From: Halanaerobium saccharolyticum
GTDB taxonomy: Bacteria; Bacillota; Halanaerobiia; Halanaerobiales; Halanaerobiaceae
Assembly: GCF_003053565.1 (NCBI RefSeq)
Contig: NZ_QAXS01000007.1
Location: 46,024 to 110,023 of the forward strand
DNA: 64,000 bases
Direction of reading: 5' to 3'
Shown: one piece after another, positions 54,593 to 63,877 of the stretch
Layout of the letters: each line of letters opens with the position of its first letter
Position numbering within the stretch: the stretch's first letter is position 1
Position numbers and translations under genes: made by a program
The notes under the pieces: generated by a model
What the model was told of the DNA's origin: nothing
Seen by the model: only the letters and a program-made list of their open reading frames with translations
The model's database searches: none

Positions 54593-55054
54593 ATGAAATT
54601 AAAAAAAGGCGAAAGAATTCCAGAATTTAAGTTAAGTGATCATCAGGAAGAAGAAGTTAGTTTAGAAAAATTTGAAGGTAAAAATGTACTGCTTTCTTTT
54701 CATCCACTTGCCTGGACAAGTGTCTGCCGCAACCAGATGCAGGCTTTAGAAGAAAATTATGATCAGTTTGAGGAAAATAATACTGTTCCACTGGGGATTA
54801 GTGTTGACCCTGTTCCTTCAAAAAGAGCCTGGGCAGAAAATATTGGACTTGAAAATTTAAGACTAGTATCTGATTTCTGGCCTCATGGTGACTTTGCTTC
54901 CAAACTTGGAATATTCATTGAGGAAAAAGGAATTTCAGGTAGAGTTAATATTTTAGTTAATGATCAGGGAGAGATTCTCTGGGCTAAAGAATATGATATC
55001 CCAGAATTACCTGATATTGATGAAGTTTTAAAAGCTGTTTCTGATAACGCTTAG
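54593..55054 (+). CDS. Peroxiredoxin, single-cysteine type
   Basis: Thiol peroxidase of the AhpC/TSA family. 153 residues from ATG 54593 (AGGAGG nine bases ahead). The catalytic motif PxxxTxxC is present as HPLAWTSVCRNQ; LSDHQEEEVSLEKF and GRVNILVNDQGEILWAKEY are family strands. The protein has only this one cysteine, so it has no resolving cysteine of its own and would need an external thiol, as in 1-Cys groups such as AhpE. It removes H2O2 or organic peroxides, useful to an anaerobe exposed to air. Confidence 0.9.
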   Translation: MKLKKGERIPEFKLSDHQEEEVSLEKFEGKNVLLSFHPLAWTSVCRNQMQALEENYDQFEENNTVPLGISVDPVPSKRAWAENIGLENLRLVSDFWPHGDFASKLGIFIEEKGISGRVNILVNDQGEILWAKEYDIPELPDIDEVLKAVSDNA

Positions 55055-55160
55055 TTATTAATGAAATATAACTGAGAAAATGATTTAGATCAACTGCTGT
55101 TCAGCAAAATAGAGTAAAAAGTTCACAACTAATTTATTCTAAAAAAGAAATTAAGAGTTT

Positions 55161-55189
55161 AAAACCCTGTTTAGATAACAGGGTTTTTT
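55161..55189 (+). terminator. Terminator of the peroxiredoxin gene
   Basis: AAAACCCTGTT pairs with AACAGGGTTTT around TAGAT, followed by TT. Confidence 0.9.
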
Positions 55190-55309
55190 GCTTGCTTTAA
55201 GATATTTATGTTATAATAAAATTTAGCCTAGGATTTATTTTATTAGTTTTAAAATTATTTTTGTCTGTGTTATTTATAAATCAATATTACTGAATGGGGA
55301 GTGATCAAA

Positions 55310-55789
55310 TTGGAGATTTTTTTATTGATTATGCTTTTAATATTATTTGCCCTGGAAATTGCGGCAATCTTTTTGCCGGTGCTGCCTGATTCTGTTTTTT
55401 TCTGGGCTGCAGTTATTTTATACAGAATAATAAAGACAGATGTCAGCTATTCTCCTTATTTTTGGACCGGAGCAGTTTTAATTACAGTTATTATTTTTCT
55501 GGCAGATTATCTCGCCAACGCTTATTTTATTAAAAAACAGGGTGGAAGCAATAGAACGATTGCGGCAGCTGTTATTGGAATGGTAGTTGGTACAATATTT
55601 TTGGGACCTCTGGGATTTATAATTGGCCCTTTTCTTTTAATATTTATCGCTGAATACTGGCAGAGCAGAAATAAAAAGAATTCCTTTAAACTTGCTTTAA
55701 GCAGTATCTTTGCTTTTGTGGCCAGCACAGCTTCCAGGTTAGGGATGCAGCTTTTTTTGATGATCTGGTTTTTTATTGAAATTTACTAA
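55310..55789 (+). CDS. DUF456 membrane protein
   Basis: 159 residues with four to five hydrophobic segments (LLIMLLILFALEIAAIFLPV, then IKTDVSYSPYFWTGAVLI, ADYLANAYFIKKQGGS, AVIGMVVGTIFLGPLGFIIG). PVLPDSVF and AVIGMVVGTIFLGPLGFIIGP match the DUF456 pattern. TTG 55310 follows GGGGAGTG by seven bases; the GTG at 55301 lies inside that site. The function of DUF456 is unknown. It may be transcribed from an extended -10 (TGTTATAAT, 55209-55217). Confidence 0.82.
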   Translation: MEIFLLIMLLILFALEIAAIFLPVLPDSVFFWAAVILYRIIKTDVSYSPYFWTGAVLITVIIFLADYLANAYFIKKQGGSNRTIAAAVIGMVVGTIFLGPLGFIIGPFLLIFIAEYWQSRNKKNSFKLALSSIFAFVASTASRLGMQLFLMIWFFIEIY

Positions 55790-55888
55790 TAAGAATTTCT
55801 ATTTTTTTAATGTCTAAAAATCAGCTCTATGTTTGTTAAAGAAGATAATATTAAATTTTTAATAATTTTAAATTGAGGAGACTGGCTG

Positions 55889-57868
55889 ATGTATAAAATT
55901 TACAGCGGCAATACGGGCAGTGGTAAAACTTCAAAATTAAAAACTGAGTATCAGCAGCTGGCAGCTGAACTGGGCAGCGAAAAAATACTTCTATTTTTAA
56001 ATTCAGCTCGTTCTGTCAGTCAGTTTAGAGAAGAACTGGATTTAAAGTTAATGGGGAATTTAAATATATATACCTATTTTGGCTTTGTTAATCAGCAGTT
56101 AAATAAAAACTGGCCTGCTGTAGAAAGAAAATACAGCGGCAGCAATCAGCTGATAGAGCCAACATTTATGAATATTGAAACATCTCACTTTTTAATGAGT
56201 AATTATGTGGCAAAGTACAGGAAAAATAGAGCCTATTTTCGCAGTATCAGGGCCAGGCCGGTTCAGATTGCAGTTCAGTTGATTGATAATTTGAATCTAG
56301 CTGCCTTCAATATGCTTGATTTTAAAGAGCTCAAACAGAGGTTGCTGGGCTGGACTCAGCAGGATGAAGAGCGCAGAGAATATGCAGAGCAGTCAATAGA
56401 AATAATGAAGACTTTTAGAGATTTCTCTCTTAATTACCGCTTGTTTGACTATTCTGCAGCGGTAAGTCTGTTTAATAGATATTTACTGGCCGATCAGGAT
56501 TATCTTTTTAATTTAAATGAAAAATATGATTATCTTTTGGTAGATGATTTAGAGAAAATGGTTCCTGCCGGACAGGAATTAATAAAATCACTGACTGGAG
56601 CTGGGATTAACGGAATTTTCACTTTTAATGAAAGTGGAGGATTTAACCGCTTTTTTGGCGGTAACCCGGCTGCAGCCAAAAAGCGTTTTTTTAATTCCGA
56701 GGCAGAAATAGTTGAGATCAATAAAAATTATACGGCAGCCGCAGCCAGCAGTGAGCTGGCTCAGGAAATAAAGGCTGTTGTTCAGGAAAGAAAATCAAAT
56801 TTAGTTCAGTCACCACTTTTATTAGAAGAAATTGACAGTGAGTTAAGAGGGGAAATGTTGATTAAAGTCGGTAAAAAAATTATTTCTCTGTTAAAAAAGG
56901 GAGTTAAAGCTGATCAAATAGCAGTTATTTCTCCTAAAATTGATAAGGTATTGAGCTTCAGCCTGCAGCAGATTTTAGAAAAAAATGGCTATCAATTGAG
57001 TAACTTTAACCGCTCCAAACGTTTAATTGATATCCCATTTGCCCGAGCCCTGCTGATTTTATATTTATTTCACTGTGAGAGGACCAATATTGTTGGAGTA
57101 TCTTCTCTACAGCAGGCACTGTCCCTACTTTTAGAACTTGATCCCCTGCGCTCATATATTCTGGCAGAAGAGATTGCAGCTTCCGGGATGAAATTAATTG
57201 ACCTTGATGATTCCGGGTTAAGAGATAAAATAAACTTTCAGGCTGCAGAAAAATATGATTATTTAAAAGACTGGCTGCAGGATAAAAAGGAAGAAGAACT
57301 GGAAATTGAAGTCTTTTTTCAGTTAGTTTTCAGCGAAGTTTTAGCTCCTTTAGATCCCTCACAGGAAGATATTTTTGCCTGCCGTCAGATGATCGAATCA
57401 GTTGCTCGTTTTCATCAGGCAGTGGAAAATTTTCATCAAGAAAAAGATGATTTAAGTGAGCGCTATATTAACATGATTTATGAAGGTACTCTGGCTGCTG
57501 AAACTCTATTTAAGGGTCAGGAAAAAGAGGCAGGAGTAATTTTAGCTTCACCTTATAAATTTTTATTCTCACCGGAGCTTGCCGGAGTTGATTATTTGTT
57601 TTTGCTTGATATTTCAAGCAGTGACTGGATGCAGAGTATTGCCAAAGAATTAGTAAACCCCTATATTTATACCGAGCAGTGGCAGCAGACAAATAAATGG
57701 GATGACCGTCTTGATCAAGAAATTCGTTTGAATCAGCTCAGTGATTTTTTAATCAGTTTAATTTATAAAGTTAAAAAAGGAATTTATATAGCAGATAGTT
57801 TTCTAAACAGCAGTGGTAAAGAACAGGAAGGACCACTTTACCGCTGGCTTGATGTGAGAGGAGAGTAA
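55889..57868 (+). CDS. AddB-like helicase subunit without nuclease domain
   Basis: 659 residues. Walker A GNTGSGKT lies at residues 7-14 in MYKIYSGNTGSGKTSKL, with Walker B-like YDYLLVDDLEKM near 220 and helicase-type regions VSQFREELDLKL and VDYLFLLDISSSDW. This layout is like AddB/RecB-type proteins, but there is no PD-(D/E)xK domain or Fe-S cysteine set at the C-terminus. The next two genes supply a UvrD-type helicase and a separate nuclease, with spacings of 2 and 0 bases, so the three proteins likely form one complex. The name AddB-like is inference from context and weak likeness. Confidence 0.7.
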   Translation: MYKIYSGNTGSGKTSKLKTEYQQLAAELGSEKILLFLNSARSVSQFREELDLKLMGNLNIYTYFGFVNQQLNKNWPAVERKYSGSNQLIEPTFMNIETSHFLMSNYVAKYRKNRAYFRSIRARPVQIAVQLIDNLNLAAFNMLDFKELKQRLLGWTQQDEERREYAEQSIEIMKTFRDFSLNYRLFDYSAAVSLFNRYLLADQDYLFNLNEKYDYLLVDDLEKMVPAGQELIKSLTGAGINGIFTFNESGGFNRFFGGNPAAAKKRFFNSEAEIVEINKNYTAAAASSELAQEIKAVVQERKSNLVQSPLLLEEIDSELRGEMLIKVGKKIISLLKKGVKADQIAVISPKIDKVLSFSLQQILEKNGYQLSNFNRSKRLIDIPFARALLILYLFHCERTNIVGVSSLQQALSLLLELDPLRSYILAEEIAASGMKLIDLDDSGLRDKINFQAAEKYDYLKDWLQDKKEEELEIEVFFQLVFSEVLAPLDPSQEDIFACRQMIESVARFHQAVENFHQEKDDLSERYINMIYEGTLAAETLFKGQEKEAGVILASPYKFLFSPELAGVDYLFLLDISSSDWMQSIAKELVNPYIYTEQWQQTNKWDDRLDQEIRLNQLSDFLISLIYKVKKGIYIADSFLNSSGKEQEGPLYRWLDVRGE

Positions 57869-57870
57869 GG

Positions 57871-60093
57871 ATGGATTTTAAACCAAGACCGGGACAGAAA
57901 GAAGTTTTAGAATATCGAGGGGGCCAGCTTGCAGTTCCTGCAGTTCCAGGAGCAGGTAAGACAACAGTTCTTGCTCATCTGGCGGCAGAGCTGATTGCCT
58001 CTGAGTTAAATAACGATCAAAAGATATTAATTGTAACCTATATGAATTCTGCAGTAGCAAATTTTCGCAAAAGAATTGGAGATTTTTTAGCTGAAAAAGG
58101 GCTGCCCCGGAGTCGCGGTTACAGTGTCAAAACACTGCACTCACTTGCCCTGGGAATTATTAAGGAAAAGCCAGAAGCCCGCCTAATTAATCAGGATTTT
58201 GAATTAATTGAAGCCGGCAGGCGCTACCGCTGGATAAAAGATTTAAGCCGCAAATGGGCGGCGGAAAATGGAGAGCTCCTGCAGCAGTTTTTTAATTTAG
58301 AGAAAAATAGCTATCAATTTGATAAATATTTAAAAAAATGGAAAGAAGACGATTTTCCCGCCTATGCAGCTTCAATGATCTCTTATTTTAAGCTGAAGCT
58401 GCTGGAGGGGGAAGAGCTTAAAAATATGGTTAAGTATTCAAATTTAAAGTCAGCTAATATTTTAACTCCAGCCGCAGAAATTTTTGCGGAATATGAATTT
58501 CGGATGGCCCAGGCTGGCTTACTGGATTTTGATGATCTGGTTCAGCAGAGCTTAAAACTGCTCAAAGAAGATCCAGAATTTACCGAAAGAATATCTGCTC
58601 AGTATGCCTATGTATTTGAAGATGAGGCTCAGGATTCAAATCAGGCTCAGGAGGAAATGCTTTACCTTCTGGCAGGTGAAAATAATAACCTGGTTCGAGT
58701 TGGAGACAGTAACCAGGCAATTACAGGTACCTTTACTCTTTCAGATCCTGATATTTTCCGCAGTTACTGTAAACGGGAAGATGTTGAGGTAGAAACAATG
58801 GCTGTTTCCAGCCGCAGCAGTCAGGATATTATTGATCTGGCAAATTATCTGGTTGACTGGAGCCAGGAAGAATTTTCCGAAAGAGAAGTTGAGCCTTTAG
58901 AAAAGAAGTATATCCAGCCAACTAATGCTGATGACCCGGCACCAAATCCAGAACCGGAAGGATACAGAATTGGCAGTAGAGCTTTTAATGACTGGAAAAC
59001 AGAAAAGAAGTTTATTGCCCGTCAGGCTCTGCGCAAAGCGAGAGAAAACAACAAAGAGACTGCAGCAGTGCTGATGCCTACCGGCTGGCAGCTTGAGGAA
59101 ATTGCAGCTGAAATTAACAGGCTGGGTGGAGAATTTCAGCTTGCCGGCAGCAGTTCCAGTGATGCATTTTTAACGGAGCTGGAGGTTATCTTAAAATTTC
59201 TAACCTCACCGGCTGCGGCAGATAATTTAAAACTTCTCTTTGCTGAAGTTTTTGGCAGAGAAAATGAAGAATTAAATCAGCTTTTAGAAGAAACTCTGAC
59301 CGAAAAAGAAAACCAGGAAATAATTTTTCCACTTTCGGGTTTAAATAGAGATAATTTTGACTTAGAATTTAGAAAAAAAGATAGTTTTGATGAATTTTTT
59401 AAAAGTTTAATTCAGGTTCAGGGCTGGCTGGAAGCTTCAATGGAGCTGCCCCCAGATGAACTTGTTTTATTTCTGGCAGAGAGAATAGAGCTGACCGGTA
59501 AAAAGCTGGCTCTGGCCCAAAATCTGGCTCTAGAATTTGGCAGACTTTTAAATGAAAATCCTGCCTGGAGGCTTGATCAATTAACGGCAGAGCTGCCGGA
59601 GATTAGAGATAGAATCAAGCAGTTTGCAGATACCCTGACTGAAATGGAAGGTTTTGAGGCCAAACCCGATCAGGTAACACTTTCCACTCTGCATAAAGCA
59701 AAGGGAATGGAATGGGATACAGTTTTCATCGGCAGTTTAACCTCAAGTCATTTTCAGCATGACAATGATGATTATTTCATGGGAGAGAAATTTTATTTAA
59801 ACGAAGAAATAAAAAATCCAAAAGCTTCAGCCAGAGCAGAATTAGAATATATTTTGAATGAAAAAAAAGAACGTAATGCCGATCATAAGGCCAGGCAGGA
59901 GTTAATAGCCGAAAGAGTTAGACTCCTCTATGTGGGCATTACCAGAGCTCGTAAAAACTTATTTTTAAGCACTCATCAGAAAAAAGGAAAATGGGATAAG
60001 GATCCAGCTTTTGTTTTCACTTCTTTAGAAAAATTCATTGCAGAAAAGAAAGAAAAATTTCAAACTGAGGCTCAGACTGAGGAGGTTAAATAA
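57871..60093 (+). CDS. UvrD/Rep-family helicase (AddA-like subunit without nuclease)
   Basis: 740 residues of superfamily 1A. Motif I AVPGAGKT is at 24-31, motif II DEAQDSNQAQ at about 251, motif III around VRVGDSNQAITGTF, motif V LSTLHKAKGMEWDTVF, and motif VI LLYVGITRARKNLFLS. Unlike AddA it ends shortly after motif VI with no nuclease domain. ATG 57871 lies 2 bases after the AddB-like stop. Probably a DNA double-strand-end processing helicase. Confidence 0.88.
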   Translation: MDFKPRPGQKEVLEYRGGQLAVPAVPGAGKTTVLAHLAAELIASELNNDQKILIVTYMNSAVANFRKRIGDFLAEKGLPRSRGYSVKTLHSLALGIIKEKPEARLINQDFELIEAGRRYRWIKDLSRKWAAENGELLQQFFNLEKNSYQFDKYLKKWKEDDFPAYAASMISYFKLKLLEGEELKNMVKYSNLKSANILTPAAEIFAEYEFRMAQAGLLDFDDLVQQSLKLLKEDPEFTERISAQYAYVFEDEAQDSNQAQEEMLYLLAGENNNLVRVGDSNQAITGTFTLSDPDIFRSYCKREDVEVETMAVSSRSSQDIIDLANYLVDWSQEEFSEREVEPLEKKYIQPTNADDPAPNPEPEGYRIGSRAFNDWKTEKKFIARQALRKARENNKETAAVLMPTGWQLEEIAAEINRLGGEFQLAGSSSSDAFLTELEVILKFLTSPAAADNLKLLFAEVFGRENEELNQLLEETLTEKENQEIIFPLSGLNRDNFDLEFRKKDSFDEFFKSLIQVQGWLEASMELPPDELVLFLAERIELTGKKLALAQNLALEFGRLLNENPAWRLDQLTAELPEIRDRIKQFADTLTEMEGFEAKPDQVTLSTLHKAKGMEWDTVFIGSLTSSHFQHDNDDYFMGEKFYLNEEIKNPKASARAELEYILNEKKERNADHKARQELIAERVRLLYVGITRARKNLFLSTHQKKGKWDKDPAFVFTSLEKFIAEKKEKFQTEAQTEEVK

Positions 60094-60891
60094 ATGGCAG
60101 TTAATAATCTAAAAGAGCTTTATTTTTCTCAGTCTGCCCTGGCTATCTTTAATAACTGCCGGCGTCGTTTTCGTTACCGATACCTGGATGGTCTTTACTG
60201 GCCGGCTGAATGGGGAATGAACGAAGAAGTAAAAAATGATTTAAAACAGGGACGGCAGTTTCACCTGCTGGCAGAAAGATATTACAGCCAGACTCTTGGA
60301 GAAACAGTGCTCAACTCGAATCCTCTGCTTCAGTCCTGGCTCAATAGATTAAAAAAATTTTCTGCAGCTGAAAATGTGGTTTCAGCAGAACAGGAACTGA
60401 GGTTTAAAGAAGATAACTTAAAATTACTGGCCAAATATGATCTTTTAAAATACGACAGCTCAGAAAATAAATTTATAATCTATGACTGGAAAACAGATAA
60501 AAAGAGCCTTTATCAAAAAGATATTGAAAACTCGATGCAGAGCCGCTTTTATTTATACCTTTTATTTGAAGCAGGCTATGATTATTTTGCGGCTGATTAT
60601 GAGCTTGAACAAATGCCTGAACTTATTTACTGGAATCCCCGTTATCCAGATCAGAGTCTGCAGATAAAATATAATCAGGATGATTTTCAGGCCGATAAAA
60701 AATATTTTCAGGAGTTGATCACTGAAATTTTAGCTGAGGTAGAATTTCCACTGACAGCTGATTTAAATAAGTGCAGATTCTGTGAGTACAGGCCAATCTG
60801 TCGGGGAGAAAAAACTGAGAGTAAAGAATTAATAGAGGAAGACTTAGATTTAAATCTTGACTGGGAGGCAGTAGAGGAAATTGAGTTTTAA
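60094..60891 (+). CDS. PD-(D/E)xK nuclease with Fe-S cysteine set
   Basis: 265 residues of the Cas4/AddB-nuclease type. The active-site DxK is in IIYDWKTDKK near residue 130. SAEQELRF near 107 gives the upstream acidic residue, and LKQGRQFHLLAERYY has the H and E of motif I. Cysteines C22, C227, C230 and C236 are spaced as for a [4Fe-4S] staple. The start touches the helicase stop. Together with the two upstream genes it gives a split AddAB-like enzyme. CRISPR genes are absent, so a Cas4 role is unlikely. Confidence 0.85.
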   Translation: MAVNNLKELYFSQSALAIFNNCRRRFRYRYLDGLYWPAEWGMNEEVKNDLKQGRQFHLLAERYYSQTLGETVLNSNPLLQSWLNRLKKFSAAENVVSAEQELRFKEDNLKLLAKYDLLKYDSSENKFIIYDWKTDKKSLYQKDIENSMQSRFYLYLLFEAGYDYFAADYELEQMPELIYWNPRYPDQSLQIKYNQDDFQADKKYFQELITEILAEVEFPLTADLNKCRFCEYRPICRGEKTESKELIEEDLDLNLDWEAVEEIEF

Positions 60892-60941
60892 TAATATTTC
60901 TGGAGTTGGGGCTAAAAATATTAGTTAATATATAAAATGAG

Positions 60942-61562
60942 GTGAGTTTTGGCAGAATAAATTTAAAAATTTATTCTCAAACTATGTTTGAAACTAAGGA
61001 AGATTATCAGCTGCGCTATATTTACCACACCAATCAGCATAATAATGCCTATTTGATTGAGCTTAATCTGGATCAATATGATGATTTATTTAACAGCTGG
61101 GATGGCTCAGCCCTTGACCGCAGAGAACTTGATCCGGAGTTAAGTCATTTTTTAGAGAGGGCAAGCTATGAGCTGCCTTTAAAAGATAAGGTGGAGCTCT
61201 GCTTTTATCTGCCGGAGAGCAAAAAAGATGAAAAAATGGAGGCAGACTCCAGAGCTACTATTAAGAATAATTTTAGAATGAGACAATTTTTTATTGATCA
61301 GGATTTGAAGCATAATCATAAAAAAACCGCTACTTATATTGGAATGGGAATTTTATTTTTAATCACCGCCTATTTAATTCCGGAAAGTCAGGATCTATCG
61401 CTTTTAATTTCCTTATTAATGGAAGGTTTATTTGTTGGAGGCTGGGTCTTTCTCTGGGAGGCCTTTTCAATTTTCTTTTTTGGCAGCCGGGAGCTAAAAG
61501 ATAAAAAGAAAAGATATTATCGCTATCTTGATTCAGATATTGTTTTTAAATACAGAAAATAA
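60942..61562 (+). CDS. Uncharacterised protein with two C-terminal membrane helices
   Basis: 206 residues. A soluble part (about 1-125, INLKIYSQTMFETKEDYQ, then YELPLKDKVELCFYLPE) is followed by two hydrophobic segments (TYIGMGILFLITAYLIP and LLMEGLFVGGWVFLWEAFSIFF) and a basic tail. I do not recognise a family. The GTG at 60942 has no clear ribosome site, because GAGGTGAG overlaps it. A TTG nearby leads to an immediate stop. ATG 60984 is the alternative. It lies 50 bases after the nuclease and 11 before recJ. Confidence 0.6.
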   Translation: MSFGRINLKIYSQTMFETKEDYQLRYIYHTNQHNNAYLIELNLDQYDDLFNSWDGSALDRRELDPELSHFLERASYELPLKDKVELCFYLPESKKDEKMEADSRATIKNNFRMRQFFIDQDLKHNHKKTATYIGMGILFLITAYLIPESQDLSLLISLLMEGLFVGGWVFLWEAFSIFFFGSRELKDKKKRYYRYLDSDIVFKYRK

Positions 61563-61573
61563 GAGGGACAGCT

Positions 61574-63877
61574 ATGAGAATAAAAAAAGCAGCAGAGTTT
61601 GAACCCAAAAAAGAATTAGTGGATTATATCGGCAGCAGAGAACTTGCTCTGCTTGCTCAAAAGCGGGGGCTGGATTCTAAAGCAAAATTGACTCAGTTTA
61701 TTGAGCCGGAGACATATTCCCCACTTGAAGTAGAAGATTTTCCGCAGATAATGGAAATTGTGGATTTTATTTTAGAACATATTCAAAAAGGAAGCCGAAT
61801 TTTAATCTATGGGGACTACGATGTGGATGGAATAAGCTCTACCTCTATCTTAGTGGGTGCCTTAAGCCGTTTGAGTGATCAGATTAGCTATCACATCCCT
61901 GATCGTTTTAAAGAGGGCTACGGCCTTAATCAGGAGGTGCTGGCATCCTATCAGGAAGAAATTGATCTGGTGATTAGCTGTGACTGTGGAATCAGCAATT
62001 ATGATGAGGTCAAATTTGCTAAAGAAGCCGGCATGGATTTTGTAGTTACTGACCACCATGATCTGCCGGATCAGCTACCACCAGCTGATTATGTGATCTC
62101 TCCCCGTCTACTGCCTCAAGACCATCAGGGATACTGGCTGCCGGGAGCCGGAATGGCCTATTTTTTGATTAAAGCAGTATTCAGTAAGGCAGGAAAAAAG
62201 GGAGAGGAACGAGAATTTTTAGATTTATTACTGCTGGCAATTATTGCTGATGTTGTGCCGCTTAAAGGAGAAAACCGTTATTTATTTAAAACTGGTTTAA
62301 AAGAACTCCAAAACACTAAAAGAATTGGACTGAAGGCACTCTATAATGAACTGGATATTAACCCGCTGGAGATAAATGAAAAAACACTGGGCTTTCAAAT
62401 TGGGCCTTTATTAAATTCTGCCGGTAGAATTGACAGTGCAGAAAAAGGTTTAAAATTATTACTGGCAGAGGATAAAAGTCAGGCAGCCGGTCTGGCGGCC
62501 GAATTAAATCAGATTAACCAGCACCGTAAGGAAATCAGTCAGAGAATTTATTTAGAGCTAGAAAAAGAAATGGAGCCAGAGCAGCGAAAAGCTGTAGTAA
62601 GTTATGATTCTAACTGGCATCAGGGTGTTATCGGGATTGCTGCCGGCAGAATAACAGAAAACTATCAGGTCCCCGCTGTTTTGATGACTTCTAACCAGCA
62701 GAGTGAGCTGATAACAGGTTCGGCCCGCTCAATTGAAGGTATAAATATTAATAATTTAATTGCTGAGTGCTCTGATCTTTTAGAAAAACACGGAGGTCAT
62801 GCAGCTGCGGCAGGGTTTTCACTCAAAAAAGACAGGCTGGAAAAATTCAAATTGAGGCTGCAGCGCTTAATCGATCAGGAATTAGAAGAAATTGATTCAG
62901 AATTGGAAATTGAAGCAGATTTAAACCTTGAACTGGCTGAGCTTACAGAAGAATTTTACCAGGGGCTGCGCCTTTTTGCCCCCTTTGGTGAGGCTAATCC
63001 GGAACCACTTTTTTATCTGGAAGGGGATATTTTAAGCAGCCGTGAAATTTCTGCCGGCCGGCATAAAAGGCTGGTTTTAGGTTCAGAAAATAATAAAATA
63101 ACAGCTCTCTGGTGGTGGGCGGGAGAAATAGAAAATAACTATCGTCAGCAGTGTGCCTGCAGATTAACAGAAAATATTTATCAGGGCAACAGGAGCCTGC
63201 AGCTGGAAATAAAAGCTCTGGCTCCTCTGAAAGAAATAAGCAGAAAAGTTAAAAGTAAGCAGGATATTAAAAAACAGCTTAAAGTAATAGACTGGCGGCA
63301 GAAAGATATTTCGGAGCTGGAAGCAGGGGCAGCAGACACTGTCTATTTTGCCGAAGGTTTAAAAGAATATAATCTTTATCCTCTTATTAATCGAAACTAT
63401 TATCGGGAGGCAGAAAATTTAGTTTTAGTGAGCATTCCACCTTCTCTTGCTCACTTAAAAGAAATTTTGCTTTTAACAGCCGCTAAAAAATTGTTTCTGA
63501 TTAATAATGAAGAGCAGACTCTAACTGTAAATACTTTTATTAATAGATTATTATCGCTGATTAAATACAGTCTGCAGCAGGAAAATGGTATTTTTAAGCT
63601 TGAAGAGGCAGCGCTGGCCCTGGGGGCTGAAGAAATAACTGTCAAGAGGGCTCTGGAGTTTTTGCGGGCTGAGGCGATGCTCAGTTATGAATATATATCT
63701 TATCAGGAGCTTTTGATCACAAAAGGTGGAACTAAAGATCGAGGCAGGTCGAATTTGAGCAGCAGCAGTCTAAAAAAGCTTTTAAAAGAGAGTTCTGCTT
63801 TTAGAAGATTTATTAAAAATAAAGATATAGATAAGATAGAAGGGCTGCTAAATAATGCACTGAGTCGAAATGAATAG
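61574..63877 (+). CDS. recJ: Single-stranded-DNA exonuclease RecJ, long form
   Basis: 5'-3' exonuclease of the DHH superfamily. Motifs I-III are LIYGDYDVDGIS (about 78-89), SCDCGISNYDEV and VTDHHDLP; GGHAAAAGFS is the DHHA1 stretch. 767 residues, longer than the 577 of E. coli, with a C-terminal part (about 560-767) like that of Bacillus RecJ (YrvE). It works in recombination and mismatch repair. ATG at 61574 after AGAGGG. It follows a helicase-nuclease set, so this is a DNA-repair neighbourhood. No gene lies after its stop; the last 123 bases show nothing I can name. Confidence 0.95.
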   Translation: MRIKKAAEFEPKKELVDYIGSRELALLAQKRGLDSKAKLTQFIEPETYSPLEVEDFPQIMEIVDFILEHIQKGSRILIYGDYDVDGISSTSILVGALSRLSDQISYHIPDRFKEGYGLNQEVLASYQEEIDLVISCDCGISNYDEVKFAKEAGMDFVVTDHHDLPDQLPPADYVISPRLLPQDHQGYWLPGAGMAYFLIKAVFSKAGKKGEEREFLDLLLLAIIADVVPLKGENRYLFKTGLKELQNTKRIGLKALYNELDINPLEINEKTLGFQIGPLLNSAGRIDSAEKGLKLLLAEDKSQAAGLAAELNQINQHRKEISQRIYLELEKEMEPEQRKAVVSYDSNWHQGVIGIAAGRITENYQVPAVLMTSNQQSELITGSARSIEGININNLIAECSDLLEKHGGHAAAAGFSLKKDRLEKFKLRLQRLIDQELEEIDSELEIEADLNLELAELTEEFYQGLRLFAPFGEANPEPLFYLEGDILSSREISAGRHKRLVLGSENNKITALWWWAGEIENNYRQQCACRLTENIYQGNRSLQLEIKALAPLKEISRKVKSKQDIKKQLKVIDWRQKDISELEAGAADTVYFAEGLKEYNLYPLINRNYYREAENLVLVSIPPSLAHLKEILLLTAAKKLFLINNEEQTLTVNTFINRLLSLIKYSLQQENGIFKLEEAALALGAEEITVKRALEFLRAEAMLSYEYISYQELLITKGGTKDRGRSNLSSSSLKKLLKESSAFRRFIKNKDIDKIEGLLNNALSRNE

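Noticed and set aside
60094..60891. Cas4 and hence a CRISPR locus
   Set aside because: The nuclease resembles Cas4 in fold and cysteines, but there are no repeats, spacers or other cas genes, and the neighbours are helicases.
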